DNA of 27,785 bases from DATLAN01 sp035527455 (GCA_035527455.1 DATLAN010000459.1:1-27785); one strand, 5' to 3'; counted from the stretch's first letter, positions 7,908 through 16,267 are shown. Notes: generated from the letters alone by a model not told the origin. Made by a program: numbers and translations.

Positions 7908-10025
7908 CTATTTCTCCCCCACTACCCGCTCCATCATCGAGACGAACTCCACGAACGAAGGCCACTCGTACAGCCGGGTATCGACGTGGCGGGCGAGTTC
8001 CAGGACGTGGGCCATCGAAAGCCCGCGCCTTTGGGCGTAGGGCGACATCCGCAGCACTTCGGCGGCCTGGGCCGCCACGACGGCCCCTTGCAGCGACAAG
8101 GGAGACTCGATGAACGGGGCACTGAAATCGCCGCCGCGGACCTTGCGAGTCAGTTGCCGGATCTTCCCGCCGCCCGGGTCCTGCCAGGTCAACTCGACCG
8201 TGGCCACCTCCCGGGATCCGCTTTCCCGGCCGGGCATCAAACGGATCTCATACAGGGCCGTGGCCGATTGGCCCGCCCGGAAATCGATTTCGAGGTCCTT
8301 CGCCGGCAGCAGGCCGGCCATCACGTTGGCCTCGTGACCCAGCAGGCGATAGGCCATGACCTCCTTGGGATCGAAGGTCACCTTCAACCGGGCATCGACG
8401 GCGACCAACTGGGGCCTGCCCGTGATGATCTCCAGCATGGCCCAGCGGATCTGATCGGCGCTGGTGGCTGCGCGGACCGTTCCGCCGCCGGATTGCGCCA
8501 GGCTGGCCAACTGCAAGTTGGACTCTTCTTTCTGCTTCAGGTCGATCACTTCCAGGATGATGCCTTGCCGCCGCGCGTTGGCCAGTCGCTGCTCGATCAA
8601 CCCGGCCGCTCCCGTGTCGAGATTGGTCCATCCGTCGGTCAGCAAGACCACGCGGCTGACGGCGTCGCCGATCGCGCTGCCGCGGGGGGCCATCGCGTAA
8701 GCCTTGCGCAAACCGGCTCCCAGGTTCGTCGTGTTGGCCGCCTGCAGCAACTCGACGGCGGACAGCAGATCGGCTTCGTCCTCCCGGCCGCAATCCTCGA
8801 TCAGCACACGGGCCTCTTCGCTGAAAGCGACCAGCGTGAGGCGATCCGCGGGACCCAATTGCCGAACCACGTCGGCCAGTGCCCGGCGGATCATCTTCAG
8901 GCGTCCCCCCCAACGCATGCTCTTCGAAACGTCGACGGCCACGACCAGCCGGACCGCCGGGCGCCGCTGGTCGAGCAGTTCCCGGGCCTGCACGCCGACC
9001 TGCAGCATGCAGATCCCTTCACCGGGGAAAGGCGATGGGCCGGCCGCCGTATAGAGCCCCAAGCCGCCCGATTTCGGCGCGGGGAAGTCATAGTCGAGCG
9101 CCGCGAGGAATTCCTCCGTGCGGACATCTTTCGGAGGCGGTAATTTGCCGTCTTCCAGGTACCGCCGCGTCAAATCGTAGCTCGAGGGATGCGCGTCCAG
9201 CGGTACCAGGCTGGTCTGCAGTTGCGTATCGGCCGCCGGGAAGACATATGGCCGAAAACCGGTCCGAATGTACTCGTCCCAAGGGACACCGGGCACCAGC
9301 GGCAAACCGATTCCCTGGGGCTTCGGGCCGGCCGCCCAGCGCAACTCGTCCAGGTCGGCGATCCGGCTGCTGGTGCCCAGCAATGAAACCGTGGCGAAAG
9401 AATCCGACGGGGCCAGCGGATTGAAGCCCTCCAAGGCGTACTTCGAGCCCGGCTCAACGAACTCGGCCAGGTCGATCCTCGACTGCGGCAGTTCCGCGGG
9501 AAGGGTCGAACCGTCGCGCGGGGGATTTTCATCCAGTAGATACGCCCCCTCGACGAAAGTCAGCTCCGGTTCGGGCAGGACGAACACGAGGTCGGCCGGG
9601 GCGGAAGCGGAAATCTCCTGCTGGGCGGTCAAGACCGGATCGTGAAACGTCACCGTGAGGAATCCGAGCATGGCCCCGCCGTAGGACAATCCAATGACGA
9701 TCAGCAGCGAGACGGCCGTGGCCCAGGGGGCCAGACTGGCGAGCCGCTTGCGGCGCTTGGGGAGTCGGCGGAGCCGTCCGAGCAGGTCGACCGGGACGGT
9801 CACCTCCCTAACGGCCGCGTCGAGAACCTCGTCGTCGGACAACACGGCGCACCGCAAGCGTTGGGCGAATCCCGCCGGGAGGGGAACGCCCCGAATGGCC
9901 GCATCCAACCCGTCGTCGTCGGCCAGCGCCGTCCGCCGCAACCGCTCCAGCAGCCCTTCCGGCAACGGAACGGCTCGCAGTTGGGCATCCTGCTCGGCAT
10001 TGAAGTTGGGATCGGGTGAGTGCAT
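7908..10025 (-). CDS. Membrane-anchored YfbK-like von Willebrand A protein with anti-sigma-like N-terminus
   Basis: A 705-aa protein. Residues 14-90 carry three related units of about 27 residues (VPLPEGLLERLRRTAL, VPLPAGFAQRLRCAVL, VTVPVDLLGRLRRLP). A basic stretch and one membrane helix follow at about 99-124. Then comes a YfbK-type N-terminal segment (VRTEEFLAALDYDFPAP, about 301-317), a vWA domain at about 358-535 and a YfbK-type C-terminal region (AGQSATALYEIRL). The metal-binding MIDAS residues are present: DVSKS at 365-369, Thr in NTTNLG and Asp in LLTDGW. The gene begins four bases after the ECF sigma gene stop, so the two are coupled. By position and by topology (short cytoplasmic part, one helix, large extracytoplasmic domain) it may act as the sigma factor's membrane regulator. 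This is inference; no classical zinc anti-sigma motif is seen. Confidence 0.88.
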   Translation of the reverse strand: MHSPDPNFNAEQDAQLRAVPLPEGLLERLRRTALADDDGLDAAIRGVPLPAGFAQRLRCAVLSDDEVLDAAVREVTVPVDLLGRLRRLPKRRKRLASLAPWATAVSLLIVIGLSYGGAMLGFLTVTFHDPVLTAQQEISASAPADLVFVLPEPELTFVEGAYLLDENPPRDGSTLPAELPQSRIDLAEFVEPGSKYALEGFNPLAPSDSFATVSLLGTSSRIADLDELRWAAGPKPQGIGLPLVPGVPWDEYIRTGFRPYVFPAADTQLQTSLVPLDAHPSSYDLTRRYLEDGKLPPPKDVRTEEFLAALDYDFPAPKSGGLGLYTAAGPSPFPGEGICMLQVGVQARELLDQRRPAVRLVVAVDVSKSMRWGGRLKMIRRALADVVRQLGPADRLTLVAFSEEARVLIEDCGREDEADLLSAVELLQAANTTNLGAGLRKAYAMAPRGSAIGDAVSRVVLLTDGWTNLDTGAAGLIEQRLANARRQGIILEVIDLKQKEESNLQLASLAQSGGGTVRAATSADQIRWAMLEIITGRPQLVAVDARLKVTFDPKEVMAYRLLGHEANVMAGLLPAKDLEIDFRAGQSATALYEIRLMPGRESGSREVATVELTWQDPGGGKIRQLTRKVRGGDFSAPFIESPLSLQGAVVAAQAAEVLRMSPYAQRRGLSMAHVLELARHVDTRLYEWPSFVEFVSMMERVVGEK

Positions 10026-10029
10026 TGGT

Positions 10030-10557
10030 CTATCTGGTGCCGGCAGCCAATAAATATTCCCGCAGACGCTTCCGAGCGCGGCTGACTCGGGAGAGGACGG
10101 TTCCCAGCGGGACTTCGAGCAGATCGGCCGCTTCCTGGTGGGTCAGTTCGGTGACCACCACCAGCAACAGGGTCTCTCGAAGGTCCTTGGGCAATTGTCC
10201 GAGTGCGTGCTGCATTTCGTCGGTGAACTCGTCTCTCAAGGGATCGTCGGCCGGGAAGCCGAGATCGATGTTCTGCTCGCCGGCCAGTACGGTGGGCGGC
10301 TTGGGACGCCGCCAATGGTCGGCGGCGCGGCGGCGCAGGATCGCCGCCAGCCACGCCCGCTCGCCGCCGCCGGAACGAAAAAGCCGGCGGCTCTTCCAGG
10401 CCGAACGAAACGTCTCCTGGACCAGGTCTTCTGCTTCATGCCGATCGCCCACCAAACGGTAGGCCGTTCGGTACATCGTCGGGCCGTAGTCGGCCACCAG
10501 TCGGTTGAATTCGGCCAGCGATAGCGCCAAGGTCGCTACTCCGTCTTCACACCCCAC
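10030..10557 (-). CDS. ECF-type RNA polymerase sigma factor
   Basis: A 175-aa sigma-70-family protein of the extracytoplasmic-function class. Region 2 is seen as YRTAYRLVGDRHEAEDLVQE followed by TFRSAWKSRRLF (core and -10 binding). Region 4 is LPKDLRETLLLVVVTELTHQ with a helix-turn-helix EAADLLEVPLGTVLSRVSRA (-35 binding). The linker is short and region 3 is missing, as expected for ECF factors. The start is GTG at 10557; a TTG at 10530 is an alternative, and neither has a well-spaced Shine-Dalgarno site. It overlaps no other gene and is followed immediately by the vWA membrane protein, its probable regulator. The target promoters are not identifiable here. Confidence 0.92.
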   Translation of the reverse strand: MGCEDGVATLALSLAEFNRLVADYGPTMYRTAYRLVGDRHEAEDLVQETFRSAWKSRRLFRSGGGERAWLAAILRRRAADHWRRPKPPTVLAGEQNIDLGFPADDPLRDEFTDEMQHALGQLPKDLRETLLLVVVTELTHQEAADLLEVPLGTVLSRVSRARKRLREYLLAAGTR

Positions 10558-10884
10558 GCCCCGGTCGCCCTACCTCCCGCATCACGCGGTAAGCCCAGCC
10601 CAACAGGAATTCGGCCGACGACGAGGAGAATATTCCCGAAATGCCCTTTGCAGACGATATCCATTGTAGACGGAAACACCCTGCGGCGCAAAACGCCGGA
10701 TTGTCAATTATCGAGGTATACAATATGCCACAATATAGTTGAAACCAACTATTCCGGGGAAATGTCCCGATGAACGAGGGCGGAATACTCTCAGCCAACT
10801 CGGGCGAATGGGATTACGGGGGTGGGCACTACCCCGCCACCGGCGTCGGATTGTTGACGTCTCAATCGGGGGATAGAATAAACC

Positions 10885-11094
10885 GTAGGTCAGGGCTCGC
10901 CCTGACGGCGGTTAGGGCTCACCCTGACGGCAACACTTCGGTGCACGCCGCACGCTTGTCTGACGTAACCAATTGCAATAACCACGTTTAGCGGGCGGGC
11001 TTGCCCGCCGTTTCGTTGCGGCCGTAGACCGCGCTGGGACAAAGTATGAGAAAATAGGCGTCTCAGATGGCTGTCAGGGCAAGCCCTGACCTAC
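10885..11094. repeat. GTAG-footed inverted hairpin pair, family B, with long spacer
   Basis: Left copy at 10885-10906 and right copy at 11073-11094 in inverted orientation, with GTAG at the left end and CTAC at the right end. Each is GTAG followed by an 8-bp palindrome, GTCAGGGC-(TC or TT)-GCCCTGAC. The 166-bp spacer holds a degenerate third copy (about 10911-10928) and one copy of the family D palindrome (10985-11011). The right copy ends nine bases before the ATG of the gene at 11104. The same 22-bp unit occurs twice more at 15170-15250. Confidence 0.88.
10985..11011. repeat. Family D palindromic repeat, copy 1
   Basis: A 27-bp sequence beginning CGTTTAGCGGGC that contains the hairpin GGCGGGC-TT-GCCCGCC. 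It is identical, in the same orientation, to 14309-14335, 3.3 kb away. The foot is TTAG instead of GTAG, and the core GGGCTTGCCC is shared with family B. Confidence 0.9.
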
Positions 11095-11103
11095 CGGGTA
11101 TCC

Positions 11104-12108
11104 ATGGTCAACTTCCAACAATCCCGTCCACCTCGGAACTACCTGGCACGCCGCGAGCAAGTGCGGCTGCTACTGCTGGTGGTCGTGCTGGGCCTGGTCG
11201 TTTTCGCCGTCAACGAGGCCCGTAAGGAAAAAAACTGGGCCTGGCTCTTCGGCGAAGAAGCCAAGCAGCAGGAAGCTCCACCGCAGCACGCACCCAAATC
11301 GGCCGAAACCCCGCGATTCGACAACCGTCCCAAATCGGCGGAAGCCGACGATCAGGCACCTCTCGCCGCCGACGATCAAGCACCACTGGGCGAAGATCCC
11401 AGCGGTCGCTTCCTGCCGGGCGTCGATCCAAAGCTTCTGGAAGCCGTGCAAGACAACTCGCCGGTCTTCAACAGCGAGCAGCCCGCCCGGTTCAATCTGC
11501 TGGACGTGCTCAACCGGACCGACGAAGCGACGCTGCGCCAGAAATCGCCGGGGCGGGTCACCTACGCCCAGTTGTTCTCCCAGTCGAAAGAGTACCGCGG
11601 TGAACTGGTGACCGTTCGCGGCACCGTCCGCCGGGCAGTTCCCCTTCCGTTGAAGGAGAACGACTACGGCATCGAGGGATATTACGAGGTGTGGCTTTTT
11701 CCCGACGACAACCCCAAGGAGCCGATCGTCGTCCAGTGTCTCTATCTGCCGGACCGCTTTCCGACCGGAATGGAGATGGCCGAGGCAGCGGAAGTCGACG
11801 CGATCTATTTCAAACGTTGGGTCTCCAAGGCGGAAGGGTTGCCGCTGGTGCCGTTGATGTTGGCCCGGACCGTCCGTTGGCAAATCCCCGTCCAAGAACC
11901 GCCGACCACTTGGTCCCCGCTGTGGATGATCGTCGTGGCGGGCCTGGTGGGCCTCGTGCTGGCGGCACTTGTGTTCGCGCGGACGCGGCCCAAGCGACCT
12001 CGACCGGAGGAAGTGCAGCCGGATTTCCAGGCACTGCGCAACGTCGACCATCTCTCCCACGCCGGTTTGTCGCTGGAAGAACCACTCGATCGTGAGCCTA
12101 CTGAGTAG
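11104..12108 (+). CDS. Membrane protein with one OB-like extracytoplasmic module (planctomycete-type, unknown function)
   Basis: A 334-aa protein with one hydrophobic helix at about 21-36 and a second at about 273-292, followed by a charged cytoplasmic tail. A low-complexity linker rich in Pro, Ala, Asp and Gln (about 52-110) separates the first helix from a module at about 142-253 (YRGELVTVRGTVRRAVPLPL, then GYYEVWLFPDDNPKEPIVVQ). The 'RGELVTVRGTV' core suggests a small beta-barrel or OB-like fold. The next gene contains the same module (GRLVVVSG, YYYQVFLTTDDSQ). No enzymatic residues stand out. It precedes that gene by three bases, so they form an operon. No Shine-Dalgarno sequence is apparent; a hairpin repeat ends nine bases before the ATG. 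The exact function is not recognised. Confidence 0.85.
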   Translation: MVNFQQSRPPRNYLARREQVRLLLLVVVLGLVVFAVNEARKEKNWAWLFGEEAKQQEAPPQHAPKSAETPRFDNRPKSAEADDQAPLAADDQAPLGEDPSGRFLPGVDPKLLEAVQDNSPVFNSEQPARFNLLDVLNRTDEATLRQKSPGRVTYAQLFSQSKEYRGELVTVRGTVRRAVPLPLKENDYGIEGYYEVWLFPDDNPKEPIVVQCLYLPDRFPTGMEMAEAAEVDAIYFKRWVSKAEGLPLVPLMLARTVRWQIPVQEPPTTWSPLWMIVVAGLVGLVLAALVFARTRPKRPRPEEVQPDFQALRNVDHLSHAGLSLEEPLDREPTE

Positions 12109-12111
12109 CCC

Positions 12112-14253
12112 ATGACTGTAAGCCGGGAGCGAAAACTGGTGTGCCACTGCCTCACGGCCGTATTGGCTGTTGCCTGGTGTTTTCAACTCTCGGCCATAGG
12201 CCGGGCCCAAGACGCGGCGCCGGCGGACATCTCGCCTTCGCAACAATTGCTCAGCGATCTCGGCATGGACCTCGGGCTGTTGGCCGATCTGCAAGACGGG
12301 AAGGAACTGTCTATGGCGGAACGGCAGTGTTTCCTCGAGATGCTGCTGGCCGTGAGCCGGGCCGAGCCGGGACAATTGGCCCGCGAAGCCGAGAAGCTGC
12401 TTCGCCAAGACGTCCCGGCCAGCGAACCGCCCGACGGCAAGGGATTTCCCGTCGCGCCGCTGTTCAGCAAGCCGGAAGCCCATCGTGGTCGCCTGGTGGT
12501 CGTCTCGGGCGCAGCACATCGGCTGACGAAGGTTGCCGTGTACGACAAGGACGTCCAAGAGCAACTCGGCAAGGACTATTACTATCAGGTTTTCCTCACG
12601 ACCGACGATTCGCAAGACGATCCGTTGGTGTTCTGCGTTTGCGAGCTTCCCGAGAAAATGCCGAAACGTCCAAGCCCGGAGTCTCCCCAGCCGGTACGGA
12701 TCGCGGGGTTCTTCATGAAGACCTGGGCCTACCCGGTGGATACTCCCGAAGGTGCGGCCGAAAGCCCCGGCGACAGTGGGCCTCGAAGCCAAGTGGCTCC
12801 GCTCTTGTTCGCCCGCGAATTGGCGTGGCTTCCGGGCGAAACGGCTCCGCCGCCCGAGCCGCCCGTGGTCGAAGCGCCCCACGAGCCGGACAACGGGCAA
12901 CCGGGCGGAGGGCTGACCGCTCGACAGTGGCTGCGCTCGCTGGAAATCGACGGGATCAATTACCTCGTCGACGGTCGGCCGATCCTCGACGAGGAGGCGA
13001 CTTTCGACGAGTCGGAGGCTTTGCTCGCGGTTCTCTACCACGTGAACCGCCGGCCTCTGATGCGCATCGACGAGTGGGCACGCGACGAACTGGATCTGGC
13101 CGAGATCGAGGCCGATCCTGCCGCCGTCCGCGGCGAGTTCTTCTCGCTATCCGGCCGATTGACCCGGATCGAAGTCCGCCGGCCGGTCGACGTGATGGCC
13201 CAGCGGCTGGAGTTGGAGCGGTACTACCGGTGTACGATCCAATTGGACGACGGCCGGCCGGTCGTAGTTTTCGCGTGGACGGTGCCCGAAGCGTGGCAGG
13301 CGGGAGGGGAGTTCGACGCGCGGGTCGCCGCCAAGGGGTTGTTCCTGAAGCTCGGCGCCCCCGACGAGGAAACCGGCCGGGAGGCGCCCATCTTCGTTGC
13401 CCCGCGGATCGCCTGGTATCCGCCTACGGTGTTGGGCGAGTTGGGCATGGACGTCGGATTGTTCGACGACGTGCTGGACCGCAAGGGCCTCCTCGAAAAA
13501 GATCGCGAGTGCTTCTATCAGTTGCTCGCAGCCGCCGGACGCACCGAACCGGGACAGTTGCTGCGGGAAGCCAAGCAGCGGTTCCGCGACGCGCCCGCGG
13601 ATCTCAAACGGCCCGACGGTCAGGGATTCTCCGTGGTGCCGTTGTTCAACGAGGCGGCCGGGCAGCGTGGACGGTTGGTGGTGCTGACGGGTATGGCCCG
13701 CTCCGTGGTGAAGATTCGCGTCGACGACGAGGACATTCGTGCCCGATTCGGCATCGACCACTACTACAATGTGTTCCTGACCACCGACGATTCGCAGGTC
13801 TACCCGCTGGTCTTCTGCGTTCGCGAGCTGCCCGAGGGAATGCCGCCCATTTCCGATCCGGGCGAGGCCGAGCGCGTCCAAGTGGCCGGATTCTTCATGA
13901 AGACCTGGGCTTATCCGGTGGAAGTCCCGGACGACGAGACCGGCGAACTCGTCGATCGGGGGCAACTGGCGCCGCTGCTGATCGGCCGGGACATGGTCTG
14001 GCTGCAGGACAAGCCCTCGCAGACCAACGTCATGGCCGGGGCCATCGCCGGCGGACTGTTCGTGCTGGCCCTGCTGGGCGTGTGGATCGCGCTGTGGCAA
14101 TACGGCCGCGGCGACAAGGCCTTCCGCGGCCGCACCATCGCCAAGACCCTTTCCCCCGAATCCGGCATTTCTCTGAACGAAGTCGGACTGAATGCCGACG
14201 GCACGCCCGACTTCAGCCGGCTGGAAGCGGCGGATCGAGAAAAGGACGACTGA
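12112..14253 (+). CDS. Exported, C-terminally anchored protein with three repeated modules (unknown function)
   Basis: A 713-aa protein. A signal peptide covers residues 1-32 (ends LSAIGRAQ), a long extracytoplasmic part follows, and one membrane helix lies at about 641-664 with a short tail. The extracytoplasmic part has three modules, at about 43-250, 275-445 and 448-640. The first and third are clear duplicates: each has LGMD(L/V)GL, a Cys-Phe helix segment, GRLVV, YY-VFLTTDDSQ, PLVFC-ELPE-MP and AGFFMKTWAYPV. The middle one is more divergent (YYRCTIQLDDGRPVVVFAW). A similar module is in the preceding gene, three bases upstream. The modules look like binding or sensing domains of the cell envelope. 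I do not recognise the family and propose no reaction. Confidence 0.85.
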   Translation: MTVSRERKLVCHCLTAVLAVAWCFQLSAIGRAQDAAPADISPSQQLLSDLGMDLGLLADLQDGKELSMAERQCFLEMLLAVSRAEPGQLAREAEKLLRQDVPASEPPDGKGFPVAPLFSKPEAHRGRLVVVSGAAHRLTKVAVYDKDVQEQLGKDYYYQVFLTTDDSQDDPLVFCVCELPEKMPKRPSPESPQPVRIAGFFMKTWAYPVDTPEGAAESPGDSGPRSQVAPLLFARELAWLPGETAPPPEPPVVEAPHEPDNGQPGGGLTARQWLRSLEIDGINYLVDGRPILDEEATFDESEALLAVLYHVNRRPLMRIDEWARDELDLAEIEADPAAVRGEFFSLSGRLTRIEVRRPVDVMAQRLELERYYRCTIQLDDGRPVVVFAWTVPEAWQAGGEFDARVAAKGLFLKLGAPDEETGREAPIFVAPRIAWYPPTVLGELGMDVGLFDDVLDRKGLLEKDRECFYQLLAAAGRTEPGQLLREAKQRFRDAPADLKRPDGQGFSVVPLFNEAAGQRGRLVVLTGMARSVVKIRVDDEDIRARFGIDHYYNVFLTTDDSQVYPLVFCVRELPEGMPPISDPGEAERVQVAGFFMKTWAYPVEVPDDETGELVDRGQLAPLLIGRDMVWLQDKPSQTNVMAGAIAGGLFVLALLGVWIALWQYGRGDKAFRGRTIAKTLSPESGISLNEVGLNADGTPDFSRLEAADREKDD

Positions 14254-14308
14254 TCGGCGCGTGGTTGCTCAGCGGCGATCCGACCACGCGATGTCCGATC
14301 CACTTTGC

Positions 14309-14335
14309 CGTTTAGCGGGCGGGCTTGCCCGCCGT
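14309..14335. repeat. Family D palindromic repeat, copy 2
   Basis: Identical over 27 bp and in the same orientation to 10985-11011. It lies 55 bases after the stop of the upstream gene and contains the hairpin GGCGGGC-TT-GCCCGCC. Followed by TGTCTCC, it has no T-tract, so terminator function is uncertain. Confidence 0.9.
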
Positions 14336-14512
14336 GTCTCCTCGTAGTGTCCCGATTCGATTCTACCGAATGCGCTCGTCGTACGCTCTCGAAGGATGAG
14401 AGGGATCGTTCCGGCCAGGCTTCCGGCGACCTTGTTCCGGCCCACCCGGGAAACACGGGCTAGAGTTCCAAGGTGCCGTCTTCTCCGCAAGAAGCCGAAT
14501 TCCGTCTGCCCG

Positions 14513-15190
14513 ATGACCGATGAGATGGGGACCATGAGTATTGCAGACGTCACCGTGTTCGCCCTGGCCCAACTGGCCGAATCCCGCGATCCGCAGACCA
14601 GCGGGCACCTGGAACGGATGCGGGCGTACACCCAGGTCCTGGCCGAGCGGCTCGCCGGCCGTGGCCCTTACGCCGACCAGATCGACGTGCGGTTCCTCGA
14701 AGACCTCTACCGCAGCAGCCCCCTGCACGACATCGGCAAGGTCGGCATCCCCGACCGCGTGCTGCTGAAGCCCGGCCCGCTGACGCCCGAAGAGTTCGAG
14801 ATCATCAAGACGCACACGGTGATCGGCTCGACGGCGCTGAGGCAAGCGGCCGAACAATCCGCCTTCCGCGGGTTCCTCGACATGGCGGCCGAGATCGCCT
14901 TAAGACACCACGAGCGTTTCGACGGCGCCGGTTATCCGGGCGGACTGAAAGAATTCGAGATCCCCTTGGCCGCACGGATCGTCGCCGTGGCCGACGAGTT
15001 CGACGCGCTGAGTTCCGTGCGGGTCTACAAGGACGCCATGAGCCTCGAAGACGTTCGCCGGTCGATCGAGGAGGAAGAGGGCAAGCACTTCGATCCGGTC
15101 GTCGTCGGCGCCTTCCGCGACTGCTGCGACGAGTTCGCCAAAATCCTCGCCGGCCAACGTGACAAGCAGGTAGGTCAGGGCTTGCCCTGA
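14513..15190 (+). CDS. Stand-alone HD-GYP domain phosphodiesterase-like protein
   Basis: HD-GYP proteins hydrolyse cyclic di-GMP or related cyclic dinucleotides at a metal centre in the cytoplasm. This 225-aa protein is essentially the domain alone. It has TSGHLERM (His32), HDIGKVGIP (His72-Asp73), KTHT (His101), HHERFDGAGYP (132-142, intact HHE and GYP motifs) and AVADEFDAL (Asp161). No receiver or sensory domain is attached. The start is uncertain: ATG at 14513, 14525 or 14534, all in frame and all with weak ribosome sites; 14513 is listed as the longest plausible. The last six codons (VGQGLP) and the stop are contributed by the family B repeat starting at 15170, so the original C-terminus was probably different. 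It is convergent with the outer-membrane-type gene at 15254. Confidence 0.9.
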   Translation: MTDEMGTMSIADVTVFALAQLAESRDPQTSGHLERMRAYTQVLAERLAGRGPYADQIDVRFLEDLYRSSPLHDIGKVGIPDRVLLKPGPLTPEEFEIIKTHTVIGSTALRQAAEQSAFRGFLDMAAEIALRHHERFDGAGYPGGLKEFEIPLAARIVAVADEFDALSSVRVYKDAMSLEDVRRSIEEEEGKHFDPVVVGAFRDCCDEFAKILAGQRDKQVGQGLP

Positions 15191-15250
15191 CATATTCTGC
15201 TCCCGATCGACTGATTTCTTCTGATTTCGTCAGGGCAAGCCCTGACCTAC
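15170..15250. repeat. GTAG-footed inverted hairpin pair, family B, short spacer
   Basis: Perfect 22-bp inverted arms (15170-15191 and 15229-15250) with a 37-bp spacer; GTAG at the left outer end and CTAC at the right. Each arm is GTAG plus GTCAGGGC-TT-GCCCTGAC. It lies between convergent genes. The left arm overlaps the end of the HD-GYP gene and the right arm ends three bases before the stop of the gene at 15254. It could serve as a bidirectional terminator, though no long T-tract is present. Confidence 0.92.
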
Positions 15251-15253
15251 GGC

Positions 15254-16267
15254 TCAGTACGTCACTCCTCCGCGAAGCATCACCGTGTCGTTGGGCTCCA
15301 GATCGGGCGTGGCACCGGCATAGCGGATCTCGCGGGCAAAGACGTAGCCGATCTCCACGTGCCGGTCGAGCCGGCCGATGGCCTTCCGCTGCAACCCCAG
15401 GAAGATCCGCCAGTCGGTGTAGTCGACCACGTCGGCCGCGCCGCTTGCTCGTTGCACGCTCCAGATCCCGCCGCCGAATTCGCCGGCCACATAGAGCCAG
15501 TCCTGCACGTCGTCGGTGCAGGCGCCGGCCGAGTCGATCCGCCGGGCGATCCGGGGGTTGGGAAAGACCAGCTCGAATTCGACGTCCTCGTGCGGCGTCC
15601 AGATGAACCCGGCGATGGGCAACACGTCGGTGCTGAATCGATCGATGTAGGCCGCCCCCAGCACGATCTTGAAGTCCGGTCCGGCCGTCCACATGGCCGC
15701 CCCGTGGCCGGTGATCCGGAAGGCGTCGGCGTCGCCCTGCTCGAAGTCGGAGAACACACCGGGCGTAATCGCCAGGTCAATCCCCAGCCGCGGTGAAAGC
15801 CGCCGCATCCAGCGAAACTGGGCGTAAGCGTCGTACAGCCGCGGCGGCAGATCGCGGCTGATCGGCCCGTCGAGATAATGGACCGCAAAGCCGGGCGTCA
15901 CGATCAGCGGATACTCCCGCGACGGAATCGGCAAGGCCAGCACCGACTTCAACTCCACGCTGCCGACGCCGAACCGATCGCTGCCGCCGCCGGGCAACCA
16001 CTCGCCGGTGAAGATCAGCTTCTGAAACATCCCCTCGCGTGCGTCGGGCGGACGCTCCGGCTCTTTGGGTAGACTCAGCTCGCCCGGTGCCTGCAACACC
16101 TCGGCCGTCGAATCGGGATACGAAACCAGCCGGCCGGGATACGGATACGGCTCTGCGGCGTCGACCGGCGGCAGGCGGACGACTTGGGCCCGGGAGGGTA
16201 GAGTGCCCGAGCAGACGATGCAGAGTGCGGCCGCAATGACTAGAACTCTCGGTCGTTTGGCGAGCAT
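15254..16267 (-). CDS. Exported outer-membrane beta-barrel-type protein, paralogue 1
   Basis: The start at 16267 gives a good signal peptide (MLAKRPRVLVIAAALCIVCS, cleavage near PSRAQ); an in-frame ATG at 16303 is possible but buries the signal. The 337-aa product has alternating hydrophobic/polar strands typical of barrels: FGVGSVELKSVLALPIPS, YPLIVTPGFAVHYLDGP, RLGIDLAITPGVFSDFEQ, VLPIAGFIWTPHEDVEFELV and RHVEIGYVFAREIRYAG. It ends in GGVTY, an aromatic C-terminal residue as in many outer-membrane proteins. It is about as long as, and colinear with, the next gene upstream, a paralogue. A planctomycete outer-membrane family such as DUF6268 is possible from memory, but I cannot confirm it. 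Substrate or role unknown. Confidence 0.83.
   Translation of the reverse strand: MLAKRPRVLVIAAALCIVCSGTLPSRAQVVRLPPVDAAEPYPYPGRLVSYPDSTAEVLQAPGELSLPKEPERPPDAREGMFQKLIFTGEWLPGGGSDRFGVGSVELKSVLALPIPSREYPLIVTPGFAVHYLDGPISRDLPPRLYDAYAQFRWMRRLSPRLGIDLAITPGVFSDFEQGDADAFRITGHGAAMWTAGPDFKIVLGAAYIDRFSTDVLPIAGFIWTPHEDVEFELVFPNPRIARRIDSAGACTDDVQDWLYVAGEFGGGIWSVQRASGAADVVDYTDWRIFLGLQRKAIGRLDRHVEIGYVFAREIRYAGATPDLEPNDTVMLRGGVTY

Larger units (their letters stand above)
10558..11103. other. 546-bp intergenic region with clustered palindromic repeats
   Basis: This lies between the divergent sigma-factor and membrane-protein genes. The first part (10558-10880) is less GC-rich around 10690-10750 and holds a small hairpin, CGGCG-CAAAA-CGCCG, near 10685, but I see no clear promoter pair and no convincing gene. 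The second part (10885-11094) is filled with repeats, annotated separately. Confidence 0.7.

Noticed and set aside
10547..10798. Small minus-strand open frame upstream of the sigma factor
   Set aside because: It overlaps the sigma gene start, has no ribosome site and shows no family feature.
10770..10991. Small + strand open frame (73 codons) before 11104
   Set aside because: It runs through the palindromic repeats, its residues are repeat-derived and there is no ribosome site.
10885..11094. Possible CRISPR array in the repeat cluster
   Set aside because: Repeats are palindromic, of different families and irregularly spaced; no direct repeat-spacer periodicity and no cas genes.
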